Assembly (NCBI GenBank): GCA_902495595.1
Contig: CABUXV010000010.1
Coordinates: 1 to 59,060, forward strand
Source of the DNA: an uncultured Eubacterium sp.
Lineage (GTDB): Bacteria; Bacillota; Clostridia; Peptostreptococcales; Anaerovoracaceae
DNA length: 59,060 nt
Direction of reading: 5' to 3'
The translations under genes were made by a program, and so were the position numbers. The notes under the pieces are model-generated. The model had not been told where the DNA came from and did no database searches. It was given only the letters and a program-made list of their open reading frames with translations. Each line of letters starts with the position of its first letter. Position 1 is the stretch's first letter. Shown one piece after another: positions 24,454-32,867 of this stretch.

Positions 24454-25179
24454 ATGTTATTTAAGTATATAAAGAACATGGTGCATGGGTTTATAGATAA
24501 TATTCGGCTAAGAAAGATAAAAGGGGTAAATAAACTTTTTTATATAGGAGGAAGCGATACGCTGCCTCCTCCGCTTTCACCGGAAGAAGAGCATAAAGCT
24601 ATTATGAATTTTATGGCAGGAAGCAAAGAAGACAGAGATTTGCTTATAGAACATAATCTGAGACTGGTTGTGTACATAGCAAAGAAATTTGAAAGTGCAG
24701 GAGTAAATGTTGAAGATTTGATTTCAATCGGAACAATCGGTCTTATAAAAGCTGTCAATACTTTTAAAGTGGAAAAAAATATAAAACTGGCTACGTATGC
24801 TTCCAGATGTATAGAAAATGAAATTCTTATGTATTTAAGGAGAAGCAATAAAATAAAAGGAGAAGTATCTCTTGACGAACCTCTTAATGTCGACTGGGAC
24901 GGGAATGAACTGCTCCTTTCGGATATACTCGGTACTGAGAGCGACGAGGTGTATGGCCATATAGAAGAGGAAGTGAATAAAAAACTTCTCGGTTATGCAA
25001 TGAATAAACTAAGCTGCAGGGAAAGGGAAATAGTAGAGATGCGATTTGGCCTTATCGGGGGAAAGGAGATGACTCAGAAAGAAGTTGCAGACTGTATGGG
25101 AATCTCACAGTCGTATATTTCCAGGCTGGAAAAGAAAATTATAGGAAGACTTCAAAGTGAGATAAAAAAACTGGGATAA
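24454..25179 (+). CDS. sigE: Sporulation sigma factor sigma-E
   Basis: A 241-residue sigma-70 family factor. The N-terminal 30 or so residues form the pro-sequence, ending near 'FYIGGSDTLPPPLSPEE' as in known pro-sigma-E. Region 2 has 'RDLLIEHNLRLVVYIAKKF' and 'IGTIGLIKAV', and region 4 'EIVEMRFGL...MTQKEVADCMGISQSYISRLEKK' (in parts). It drives early mother-cell genes after SpoIIGA cleavage. The gene follows spoIIGA directly. In many relatives sigG comes next, but here argCJBD is in between. AAGGGGG lies before the ATG. Confidence 0.97.
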   Translation: MLFKYIKNMVHGFIDNIRLRKIKGVNKLFYIGGSDTLPPPLSPEEEHKAIMNFMAGSKEDRDLLIEHNLRLVVYIAKKFESAGVNVEDLISIGTIGLIKAVNTFKVEKNIKLATYASRCIENEILMYLRRSNKIKGEVSLDEPLNVDWDGNELLLSDILGTESDEVYGHIEEEVNKKLLGYAMNKLSCREREIVEMRFGLIGGKEMTQKEVADCMGISQSYISRLEKKIIGRLQSEIKKLG

Positions 25180-25206
25180 TAAACTGTAAATTTGTTTAAA
25201 AACATA

Positions 25207-25282
25207 TTGAAATTTCACCTGGATTGTTGTATTATTAATTCCGATATGAATAAATATTCCTTGATATTCATAAAAATTCAAA
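25207..25282 (+). promoter_or_regulatory. argC promoter with two ARG boxes
   Basis: TTGAAA (25207-25212) and TATTAT (25230-25235) are 17 bases apart. Just downstream are ATGAATAAATATTCC (25246-25260) and ATTCATAAAAATTCA (25266-25280), both close to the ArgR/AhrC box. A repressor bound there would block transcription start or early elongation. Confidence 0.8.
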
Positions 25283-25300
25283 CATTGCTCGGAGGAAAAT

Positions 25301-26227
25301 ATGAAGTATAAGGTGTTTATAGATGGCGGAGAAGGTACTACAGGATTAAAGATTCATAATTATTTTAAAAAGCGTGATGATATCGAGCTTCTGAAAATAG
25401 ACAGCAGCAGGCGAAAGGACTTAGAGGAAAGGTTGGCATTTGTTAAGAAAGCCGACGTTTCCTTTTTGTGTTTGCCGGACTCTGCGGCAAGAGAGATTGC
25501 TGCTGCAGCACCGAAGGACTGCCGCATATTAGATACATCTACTGCCCATAGGACTGATAAGGACTGGGTTTACGGTATGCCGGAAATAGATAAAAACAGA
25601 AGAGAAGCCATAAGAAACAGCAACAGAGTTGCTGTTCCGGGATGCCACGCTACAGGAGCTATAATGCTGATAAAACCTGTTATTGAAGCAGGGCTTTTGA
25701 AAAATGACTATCCTTTTTCAGTTTTTTCGCTTACAGGATACAGCGGAGGGGGAAAAAAGATGATTGCGCAGTATGAAAGCGAAGAGCGTAAATCTGGTGA
25801 TGCGCTTCAAAGTCCCAGACAGTATGGTATAGAGCAAACCCATAAACATTTGCCTGAAATTGTGAAGGCAGCAGGATTAAAGACGTCTCCTGCCTTTATT
25901 CCGGTGGTTGCTGATTATTACAGCGGAATGGAGGTTACGGTTCCTGTAAAAGGAATTGCAGGGGGGAAAGCTTACGTTAAAAAGGTATTTGAGGAATACT
26001 ACAAAGGTCAGCCTCTTGTAAAGGTGGAAGAGTCAATAGATGATAATGGTTTTATTGAAGCCAACAGGCTTTCGGGTACAAATCAGTTGAAAATATGTAT
26101 ATCTGGAAGTAATGAAAATATACTTTTGATTGCTTTGTATGACAACTTGGGCAAGGGAGCATCGGGAGCAGCTGTGCAGAATATGAACATAATGCTTGGG
26201 ATACAGGAAGAGAAAGGATTGTTATAG
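25301..26227 (+). CDS. argC: N-acetyl-gamma-glutamyl-phosphate reductase (short type)
   Basis: A 308-residue reductase that makes N-acetylglutamate semialdehyde from the phosphate with NADPH, the third step of arginine synthesis. The Rossmann start 'FIDGGEGTTGLKI' and the catalytic cysteine C115 in 'AVPGCHATGA' are clear, with the family His later in 'EQTHKHLPEI'. It belongs to the shorter of the two ArgC types. GGAGG precedes the ATG. It is the first gene of argCJBD, controlled by ARG boxes. The operon sits between sigE and sigG. Confidence 0.95.
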   Translation: MKYKVFIDGGEGTTGLKIHNYFKKRDDIELLKIDSSRRKDLEERLAFVKKADVSFLCLPDSAAREIAAAAPKDCRILDTSTAHRTDKDWVYGMPEIDKNRREAIRNSNRVAVPGCHATGAIMLIKPVIEAGLLKNDYPFSVFSLTGYSGGGKKMIAQYESEERKSGDALQSPRQYGIEQTHKHLPEIVKAAGLKTSPAFIPVVADYYSGMEVTVPVKGIAGGKAYVKKVFEEYYKGQPLVKVEESIDDNGFIEANRLSGTNQLKICISGSNENILLIALYDNLGKGASGAAVQNMNIMLGIQEEKGLL

Positions 26228-27442
26228 ATGAAATATATAGATGGAGGCGTTTGCACGCCCAAGGGATTTAAGGCTGCCGGCATTTCATGCGGATTCAGGG
26301 CAGGAAGCGATAAAAAGGATTTAGCCATAATAGTGAGCGACAGGATGTGCAGTGCAGCAGGAGTATATACGACAAACAAAGTTAAGGGAGCACCTATAGA
26401 AGTAACTAAAAGAAATATATCAGACGGCAGGGCTCAGGCTATTATATGCAACAGCGGCAATGCCAATACATGTGCTCCGGGAGGAGTCGAGGTTGCTGAA
26501 AAAACTTGTGAACTTGCCGCTAAAAATTTAGGATTGAAAAAAGAAGACATAGTAGTATGTTCAACGGGAGTTATCGGACAGGAGCTTTCTTTAAAGCCTT
26601 TTGAGAGAGGTATTCCTCAAGCTGTTTCAAAGCTTGATTCTGACGGAGGACGCGATGCGGCAGAAGCAATAATGACTACGGATACTATACCGAAATCTAT
26701 TGCAGTTGAATTTGAAATAGATGGAAAAGTATGTTTTGTGGGGGGAATTGCAAAAGGCAGCGGTATGATAAATCCAAGTATGGCAACAATGCTTTCATTT
26801 ATAACTACCGATACAGCTATTTCTCCTGAAATGCTTCAAAAGGCTTTGAGTGAAAATATAGAGACAAGCTATAATCAAATCTGCGTAGATGGGGATACCT
26901 CCACAAATGATACTGTGGCGGTACTCGCAAATGGAGCTGCCGGAAATGATGAGATATCGGAAGAAGGAGTATTTTTCGACAACTTTAAAAAAGCTCTTTC
27001 CATGGTTTGCGTATATCTGTCAAAAAAACTAGCAAGAGATGGTGAAGGCGCAACAAAACTAATAGAGTGTAATGTATCCGGAGCGCCTGATAATATTACC
27101 GCGCAAAAAATAAGCAAGACTGTTATATCATCCAATCTTTTGAAAGCCGCCATATTCGGAGAAGATGCGAACTGGGGAAGAGTGCTTTGTGCGGTGGGCT
27201 ATACGCAAGGTGATTTTAATACAGATAATATAGATGTTGAGATGGTATCTGCAAAGGGCAGTGTTACTGTATGCAGGGCATCAAAGCACGAGGAATACAG
27301 TGAAGAAAAAGCATCAGAAATTTTATCCGAAGAAGAAATTAAGATAAATATCGATATGAATCAGGGAATGTATGCTGCAACGGCATGGGGATGTGACCTA
27401 ACCTATGATTATGTAAAGATAAACGGAGATTACAGGAGTTAG
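26228..27442 (+). CDS. argJ: Glutamate N-acetyltransferase / amino-acid acetyltransferase
   Basis: A 404-residue ArgJ. It transfers the acetyl group from N-acetylornithine to glutamate, recycling acetate, and in two-function forms also makes N-acetylglutamate from acetyl-CoA. The precursor cleaves itself into two chains between Ala and Thr in 'NPSMATMLSFI', and that Thr becomes the catalytic nucleophile. Other family marks are 'GVYTTNKVKGAP' and 'CNSGNANTCAPG'. It begins one base after the argC stop. No argA/argF is in the window, so ArgJ probably supplies acetylglutamate. Normal length. Confidence 0.96.
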   Translation: MKYIDGGVCTPKGFKAAGISCGFRAGSDKKDLAIIVSDRMCSAAGVYTTNKVKGAPIEVTKRNISDGRAQAIICNSGNANTCAPGGVEVAEKTCELAAKNLGLKKEDIVVCSTGVIGQELSLKPFERGIPQAVSKLDSDGGRDAAEAIMTTDTIPKSIAVEFEIDGKVCFVGGIAKGSGMINPSMATMLSFITTDTAISPEMLQKALSENIETSYNQICVDGDTSTNDTVAVLANGAAGNDEISEEGVFFDNFKKALSMVCVYLSKKLARDGEGATKLIECNVSGAPDNITAQKISKTVISSNLLKAAIFGEDANWGRVLCAVGYTQGDFNTDNIDVEMVSAKGSVTVCRASKHEEYSEEKASEILSEEEIKINIDMNQGMYAATAWGCDLTYDYVKINGDYRS

Positions 27443-27445
27443 AAT

Positions 27446-28336
27446 ATGGTTGATAAAAAATATTTGGATAAAGCAGAAGTGCTTATTGAAGCCCTTCCGT
27501 ATATACAGAGATTTCATAAAAAAATAATTGTTGTAAAGTATGGCGGAAGTGCTATGATAGATGAAGAACTTAAGAGAGATGTTATAGAAGATGTAGTTCT
27601 TCTTAAGCTGGTAGGCTTTAAACCTATAATAGTTCACGGCGGCGGCAAGGAGATAAGCAGATGGGTAGATAAAGCAGGTCTTAAAACAGAGTTTGTAAAC
27701 GGATTTCGTGTTACTGATGAAAAAGTTATCGAAATAGCGCAGATGGTTTTGGGAAAGGTGAACAAGGACCTTGTTGCATATGTTCAGTCTTTAGGAGTTA
27801 AAGCAGCTGGAATAAGCGGAATGGATGGAGGACTTCTTAAAGTAACAAAAAAATACGCAGACGGCAGAGATATCGGTTTTGTAGGAGATATAGAATCGGT
27901 TGATACAAAAATTCTGGAAGACTTGATAGAAAACGATTTTCTTCCGATTGTATTCCCTATAGGTATAGATGAAAAATGCAATCCATACAACATAAATGCA
28001 GATGAAGCTGCAAGCGCTATAGCGACAGCCCTTAAAGCTGAGAAACTGGCATACCTTTCCGATGTGGAAGGCGTAAGAGAAAACCCTGACGACCCTGATT
28101 CGGTGATTTCAGAACTTTATATAAATGAGGCGGAAAAACTTATAAGAGACGGAATTATTTCAGGAGGAATGCTTCCTAAAATACAAAACTGCGTAGATGC
28201 ATTAAAAGAGGGTGTTTCCAGGATACATATAATGGATGGCAGAATTCCTCACAGTCTGCTTCTTGAAATATTTACGAACAAAGGTATAGGTACAGCGATA
28301 TTACATGAAAGCGAGGAAAGATACTGGAATGAATAA
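27446..28336 (+). CDS. argB: Acetylglutamate kinase
   Basis: A 296-residue amino-acid kinase that phosphorylates N-acetylglutamate, the arginine-controlled second step in many bacteria. Visible motifs are 'VVKYGGSAMID' (phosphate binding), 'PIIVHGGGKEI' and 'GMLPKIQNCVDAL'. The N-terminal extension 'LDKAEVLIEALPYIQRFHKK' resembles that of arginine-inhibited hexameric forms, so feedback inhibition is likely. It lies 3 bases after argJ and overlaps the argD start. Normal length. Confidence 0.97.
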   Translation: MVDKKYLDKAEVLIEALPYIQRFHKKIIVVKYGGSAMIDEELKRDVIEDVVLLKLVGFKPIIVHGGGKEISRWVDKAGLKTEFVNGFRVTDEKVIEIAQMVLGKVNKDLVAYVQSLGVKAAGISGMDGGLLKVTKKYADGRDIGFVGDIESVDTKILEDLIENDFLPIVFPIGIDEKCNPYNINADEAASAIATALKAEKLAYLSDVEGVRENPDDPDSVISELYINEAEKLIRDGIISGGMLPKIQNCVDALKEGVSRIHIMDGRIPHSLLLEIFTNKGIGTAILHESEERYWNE

Positions 28337-29498
28337 AGAAGAAATAAAGAAACTTGATAAAGAGAAAATAGTGTCTACATATTCGAGATATGATATGGTA
28401 GCTGACCACGGAAAAGGAGCACTGTGTGTTTCTGCCGACGGAAAAGAGTTAATTGATTTTACCGCAGGAATAGGTGTAAACTCCCTGGGATTTTGTGATG
28501 ATGGGTGGATAGCTGCTGTTACCGCTCAGCTCAAGAAGCTTCAGCATATATCAAATTTATTCTATTCACAGCCTCAAACGGAGGTTGCGGACATATTGAC
28601 CGAAAGAACAGGTATGGCAAAAGTGTTTTTCGGGAATTCGGGAGCAGAAGCAAATGAAGCGGCAATAAAAACAGCCAGAAAGTATGGAACGACTGAAAAA
28701 GGACAAAATGTAAATAAAATAATCACATTGGAAAATTCCTTTCACGGAAGAACCATGGCGACGATAACAGCCACAGGTCAGGAAAACTATCATAAGTTTT
28801 TCACTCCTTTTTTAGAAGGGTTTAAATATTGTAAAGCTAATGATTCAGCTATGCTTGAAGAACTGGCAGGAGATGATACCTGTGCAGTAATGATGGAAAT
28901 GATTCAGGGAGAAGGCGGTGTTCTAAATCTGGACGAAGAGTTTGTAAAAACTGCCGAAAAAATCTGCAAGCAAAGAGATATTTTATTTATTGCAGACGAA
29001 GTTCAGACAGGTATCGGAAGAACAGGAAAATTATTTGCATATGAACATTTCGGTGTAAAGCCCGATATAGTCACATTCGCAAAGGGCATAGGAGGAGGGC
29101 TTCCTATAGGAGGAGCATTATTTAGTGATAAATGCTGTGATGTTCTTGAACCGGGCAACCATGGGACAACTTATGGAGGAAATCCTGTTGCCTGTGCAGG
29201 AGCTGTGGAGGTTCTGAAGCGTGTTGATAATGATTTTTTGAAAGAAGTTATCGATAAGGGCGAGTATATTAGAGAAAAAATTCTTGATATTCCTCAGGTG
29301 AAAAATATATCCGGTATGGGCTTGATGCTTGGTGTTTCAATAGATGGAAAACCGGCTGCGGAAGTTGTAAAGACCGCTTTGGAAGAAGGTCTGATGATTT
29401 TAACTGCAAAGGATAAGGTAAGACTTTTGCCTCCTCTTAATATAACCTATGAGGAAATTGACAGAGGCGTGGAAATTTTAAAAAAAGCATTGGCATGA
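28329..29498 (+). CDS. argD: Acetylornithine aminotransferase
   Basis: A 389-residue class III PLP aminotransferase that makes N-acetylornithine from the semialdehyde and glutamate. Motifs are 'FFGNSGAEANEAAIK', 'SFHGRTMATI', 'IADEVQTGIGRTG' and the PLP lysine in 'TFAKGIGGGLPIG'. The start is ATG 28329, overlapping the last codons of argB, with GAGGAAAG ahead; the longer frame from 28305 is less likely. It ends the argCJBD operon; a weakly structured 100-base gap follows before sigG. argF, argG and argH lie elsewhere. Confidence 0.95.
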   Translation: MNKEEIKKLDKEKIVSTYSRYDMVADHGKGALCVSADGKELIDFTAGIGVNSLGFCDDGWIAAVTAQLKKLQHISNLFYSQPQTEVADILTERTGMAKVFFGNSGAEANEAAIKTARKYGTTEKGQNVNKIITLENSFHGRTMATITATGQENYHKFFTPFLEGFKYCKANDSAMLEELAGDDTCAVMMEMIQGEGGVLNLDEEFVKTAEKICKQRDILFIADEVQTGIGRTGKLFAYEHFGVKPDIVTFAKGIGGGLPIGGALFSDKCCDVLEPGNHGTTYGGNPVACAGAVEVLKRVDNDFLKEVIDKGEYIREKILDIPQVKNISGMGLMLGVSIDGKPAAEVVKTALEEGLMILTAKDKVRLLPPLNITYEEIDRGVEILKKALA

Positions 29499-29598
29499 TT
29501 TAAGAAAAAACAGAATAAAAGAGAGCTGATTTGCACATAAATATATTACGACATCGAGTTGCTTTAGGGGAGCAAAAAGGATGTGAGGTTAATTATTT

Positions 29599-30369
29599 AT
29601 GGCCAATAAGGTTGAAATTTGCGGCGTTAATACTTCTAAGCTGCCACGCTATAAGGACAAGGAAATGCAGGAGATGCTGGAGGCTATAAAGGCTGGAGAC
29701 AATCATGTGAGAGATGAGTTTATAAGAGGTAATCTGAGACTTGTTTTGAGTGTGATACAAAAGTTTTCCAACAGAGGCGAAAATCCTGATGATTTGTTTC
29801 AGGTAGGATGCGTGGGACTTATTAAGGCTCTGAATAATTTTGATATGTCTCATGGCGTTAAATTCAGTACCTATGCCGTTCCTATGATAATCGGAGAGGT
29901 CAGAAGGTATTTGAGAGATAATAACAGTATAAGGGTATCCAGGTCTATGAGGGATATTGCCTATAAAGCGCTGACGGCTAAAGAAAAACTTGGACGAGAA
30001 CTTCAGCGTGAGGCTACTATAGAAGAGATTGCCAGGGAACTTGAACTTAAGAAAGAAGAGGTTGTACTTGCGCTGGATTCAATTCAGGACCCTATATCTT
30101 TGTTTGAACCTGTTTATAATGATGACGGAGATCCCATATATGTCATGGACCAGATAAGGGACATGAAGAATACAGACGCTAAATGGATAGAAAATCTTTC
30201 TCTTTCAGAAGCTATGAAAAAGCTGTCTGCCAGAGAACAGCATATACTGACGATGAGATTTTTTGAAGGAAAGACACAGATGGAGGTCGCAGAGGAGATA
30301 TCCATAAGTCAGGCGCAAGTATCAAGACTTGAAAAAAATGCTCTAAGCTATATGAAAAAGTATGTATAA
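29599..30369 (+). CDS. sigG: Sporulation sigma factor sigma-G
   Basis: A 256-residue sigma factor with the sigma-G opening 'MANKVEICGVNTSKLP', region 2 'FIRGNLRLVLSVIQKF', 'DDLFQVGCVGLIKALNNFDM' and region 4 'EGKTQMEVAEEISISQAQVSRL' (parts). It governs late forespore genes, including those for spore protection and germination. GTGAGGTT precedes the ATG. A clear terminator follows. The gene normally follows sigE; here the two are split by argCJBD, which would weaken any sigE read-through into sigG unless the arg promoter is on. Confidence 0.96.
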   Translation: MANKVEICGVNTSKLPRYKDKEMQEMLEAIKAGDNHVRDEFIRGNLRLVLSVIQKFSNRGENPDDLFQVGCVGLIKALNNFDMSHGVKFSTYAVPMIIGEVRRYLRDNNSIRVSRSMRDIAYKALTAKEKLGRELQREATIEEIARELELKKEEVVLALDSIQDPISLFEPVYNDDGDPIYVMDQIRDMKNTDAKWIENLSLSEAMKKLSAREQHILTMRFFEGKTQMEVAEEISISQAQVSRLEKNALSYMKKYV

Positions 30370-30382
30370 TAGACAAGGAACT

Positions 30383-30416
30383 AAGCGTAGCAGTTTTTAG
30401 CTGCTGCGCTTTTTTA
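30383..30416 (+). terminator. Terminator after sigG
   Basis: AGCGTAGCAG pairs with CTGCTGCGCT, followed by six T, 14 bases past the stop. Confidence 0.9.
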
Positions 30417-30418
30417 TA

Positions 30419-30454
30419 GTATAGGAAATATCGTATTACGAAATTTCCGTATAC
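30419..30454 (+). repeat. Long hairpin ahead of element copy 2
   Basis: GTAT-GGAAAT-TCGT pairs with ACGA-ATTTCC-ATAC with only single-base bulges, giving a stem of about 14 bp just before the repeated element. It has no T run. Confidence 0.55.
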
Positions 30455-30460
30455 TTCAAA

Positions 30461-30545
30461 GAAAGTACCTTGTGAAGCATCGCCCCCCCACTTGCGGGCG
30501 ATATGTGTGCAAAGGAATCTCTGATTTTCTCCTGCACACTTTTTT
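30461..30545 (+). ncRNA. Copy 2 of the repeated structured element, candidate small RNA
   Basis: It mirrors 9065-9147: GAAA-TA-TTGTGAAG-AT-GCCCC, then hairpin ATCGCCC/GGGCGAT, then hairpin GTGTGCA/TGCACAC with AAAGGAA inside, ending in six T. The first stem has a C-G pair where copy 1 has U-G. It lies between sigG and the convergent PreA-like gene, its T run touching the PreA stop. Copy 2 therefore could also stop transcription towards preA, but the shared unpaired segment argues for an RNA with a role of its own. Confidence 0.55.
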
Positions 30546-31674
30546 ATGTCCATGTGAGATGTATTTTGTTTTCAGGGCATATATTGATGCACAATCCGCA
30601 GCCATCACATATACTGCTGTCGATATCTATACAGCCTGAATCCATTGAAATGGCATTTTTAAGACAGCACATAAGGCATTTTTTGCAGTTTGAATCAGTA
30701 CATGAATCTGAAAGCTTTGCCTGTTTTATTTCAAGTTTTATTTCTTCAAATGACCTTAATTCCTTTAATGAGATGCCGCGAATCTGTTCTATATCATTTA
30801 TTTTATGGGATTTGAACCAGCTGTTCAAATCTTTAATCGTATTTGTCACAACGCTGTATCCGCGAAGCAGGATTTCCGTACCTATGCCGCATGCTTTAGA
30901 GCCCAACATTATGTATTCAAGGACATTTTTATAATTTTCTATTCCGCCCATTCCGATAACCGGAAGGTTGGTACTTTGGGCTATTCCGGCTACTGTAGCA
31001 AGACCGACCGGGCGTATCGGAGCTCCGGAATATCCTCCGTAAGTAGGCAGCGAAGGTTTTCCTGTTTCTGTATTTATGTTAAGTATAGCCCGCAGAGTAT
31101 CTATGGCGCTGATACCGGAAGCGCCGGCTTTTTCGATGGCATGAACCGTTGCAGCAAGATTGTTTGTAAAGGCGCCTAGTTTTACGGATACGGGAATGCT
31201 TACGGCATTTACTACTTCTTTTGTGTATTCATAAACCCGCTTGGTGTCTCCTGCAATTATTTCGGGACCTTCTCCCATAGGGCATGAAAGACCTATTTCT
31301 ATACCGTCAATACCGGTTTGCTCAACTTTTCTGGCGATGTAACGAAGCTCTGAGGGTGTGCTGCCCATTATGGAAACAATAAGCTTAGAGTCGGACATAT
31401 ATCTTTTTGCATTGTTTGCTTCTTTTAAACAGTATATCCAGTCTTCCAGCTCAAGCGCGCTGTAAAGTCTTATATTCTGAAGTCCTTTGCTTTCCTGATT
31501 GTACGCATATCTCGGACGTGTATCAGGATATGATTCGCTTACGACACTTTCTGTTATTATGGCTCCGGCGTTGCATTCCAGGGCATCTTTTAACATTTTG
31601 CCGCGGCTCCATGGACCAGGTGATATAATTATAGGGTTATTTATATCAATTCCCATTATATTTGCATTCTTCAT
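30544..31674 (-). CDS. PreA-like dihydropyrimidine dehydrogenase subunit with ferredoxin domain
   Basis: A 376-residue FMN enzyme of the dihydroorotate/dihydropyrimidine dehydrogenase family. The barrel has 'IISPGPWSRGKML' at its start and 'EIGLSCPMGEGPE', whose cysteine is in the place of the catalytic cysteine of dihydropyrimidine dehydrogenase. The C-terminal 50 residues form a ferredoxin with C-x4-C-x2-C and C-x2-C-x2-C-x3-CP sets for two 4Fe-4S clusters. It should reduce uracil or thymine to the dihydro form. A PreT partner is not seen. The start at 31674 has a G5 site ahead. It lies 11 bases after a LacI regulator and downstream of cytosine deaminase, which supplies uracil. Confidence 0.82.
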   Translation of the reverse strand: MKNANIMGIDINNPIIISPGPWSRGKMLKDALECNAGAIITESVVSESYPDTRPRYAYNQESKGLQNIRLYSALELEDWIYCLKEANNAKRYMSDSKLIVSIMGSTPSELRYIARKVEQTGIDGIEIGLSCPMGEGPEIIAGDTKRVYEYTKEVVNAVSIPVSVKLGAFTNNLAATVHAIEKAGASGISAIDTLRAILNINTETGKPSLPTYGGYSGAPIRPVGLATVAGIAQSTNLPVIGMGGIENYKNVLEYIMLGSKACGIGTEILLRGYSVVTNTIKDLNSWFKSHKINDIEQIRGISLKELRSFEEIKLEIKQAKLSDSCTDSNCKKCLMCCLKNAISMDSGCIDIDSSICDGCGLCINICPENKIHLTWT

Positions 31675-31685
31675 GATTTTCCCCC

Positions 31686-32705
31686 TTACCAAATTTCTTT
31701 TAAACGTTCTTTGTTTCCGCATGATTTTCTTATTTTAAGTCGTGATTGGAGTATAATTGTCTGCGGTTCGTCTATGAGATTCTTGTCTTCTATTAAATCG
31801 AAGAGGAGTCTTGCCGCGGTCAGACCGATTCTGTAGGATGGCTTTGTGACCGTTGTAAGTTTTGGTTCCATGACAGCTCCGACTTTTAAATCGTCAAATC
31901 CTATTATGGCGATTTGTTCAGGCGTCAATCCTTCTTTTTTGATGCGTTCTATAGCTCCAAAGGCCATGGTATCTGTACAGATAAATACAGCGTCGGGTAT
32001 CTCATTGCTTTCAAGAAGTTTGCTGGTTGCTACGTATCCGCCTTCAATCGTATTTTCTGACACAATGATTTTTTTTGTATCCAGCTTTAGTTTATGCTTT
32101 TTTAAAGCGTTTTTAAAACCTGAAAGTTTTTCGTTATTTTCGGTTTCGGGATATTCGGAAAGTATTATAGCTATATTTTTACGTCCCATTCCAATCAAGT
32201 ACTCTACAGCTTCTTCGGTGGCAGTATCATAGTTTGTATGAACCATATTTTCTTTTGATGCAGATTCTGTCTTACCTATTAAAACGAATGGAATTTTTTG
32301 GGCTTTTAATTTTTGTATATCTTCTTTGTTTATTGTGGTGGAGGTTAAAATAAGACCGTCTATTTTTCTTTCGGTAAGAGTTTTTATATAATCCTTTTCT
32401 GTATTGTAATCGTATTCGGTGTTGCATAAGATAATATTATTGTTTTTTTGTCTGGCAATTTTTTCTACACCTTTGGTTATATTCATATTTGATGGATCCA
32501 AGGTGTCCGGAATAAGCATGCCTATAACATTTGTTCTTGTATTTTGAAGGTTTCGGGCAAACCAGTTAGGCGTGTAGTTAAGTTCATCCATGACAGAAAG
32601 TATTTTTTTCTTGGTGATTTCAGATACCATATCCGGGTTATTCAGAACTCTTGAAACTGTAGTTATGGATACTCCGGCTTTTTCGGCAACCTCTTTAATA
32701 TTCAA
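31686..32705 (-). CDS. LacI-family transcriptional repressor
   Basis: A 339-residue LacI-type regulator. The helix-turn-helix and hinge read 'NIKEVAEKAGVSITTVSRVLNN', followed by a periplasmic-binding-like sensor domain ('IGMLIPDTLDPSNM', 'IIGFDDLKVGAVMEPKLTTV' in parts). The start is TTG at 32705, seven bases after AAGGAG; the longer frame has no ribosome site and runs through non-family sequence. It sits inside a pyrimidine gene block between cytosine deaminase and PreA-like genes, so it most likely senses a pyrimidine-related ligand. Two identical palindromic cores lie ahead of the cytosine permease and are likely operators. Confidence 0.92.
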   Translation of the reverse strand: MNIKEVAEKAGVSITTVSRVLNNPDMVSEITKKKILSVMDELNYTPNWFARNLQNTRTNVIGMLIPDTLDPSNMNITKGVEKIARQKNNNIILCNTEYDYNTEKDYIKTLTERKIDGLILTSTTINKEDIQKLKAQKIPFVLIGKTESASKENMVHTNYDTATEEAVEYLIGMGRKNIAIILSEYPETENNEKLSGFKNALKKHKLKLDTKKIIVSENTIEGGYVATSKLLESNEIPDAVFICTDTMAFGAIERIKKEGLTPEQIAIIGFDDLKVGAVMEPKLTTVTKPSYRIGLTAARLLFDLIEDKNLIDEPQTIILQSRLKIRKSCGNKERLKEIW

Positions 32706-32823
32706 AGTTATGCTCCTTGTTTTTCTTTGTGCAGTAAATATCAGCAAAATCCGAAGACGCAATAAAACATCACGGCGGCTTTGCTATTAAATTTTACATC
32801 AAAAACAATGATTTGTACATATA

Positions 32824-32861
32824 GCCAAGAAGAGTCTGCTTTTTGCAGACCCTTCTTTGGC
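32824..32861 (-). repeat. Hairpin between cytosine deaminase and lacI genes
   Basis: GCCAAGAAG-GTCTGC pairs with GCAGAC-CTTCTTTGGC across a T5 loop, just past the deaminase stop. There is no T run on the minus strand, so it may be an mRNA stability or partial terminator hairpin. Confidence 0.6.
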
Positions 32862-32867
32862 AATGTG

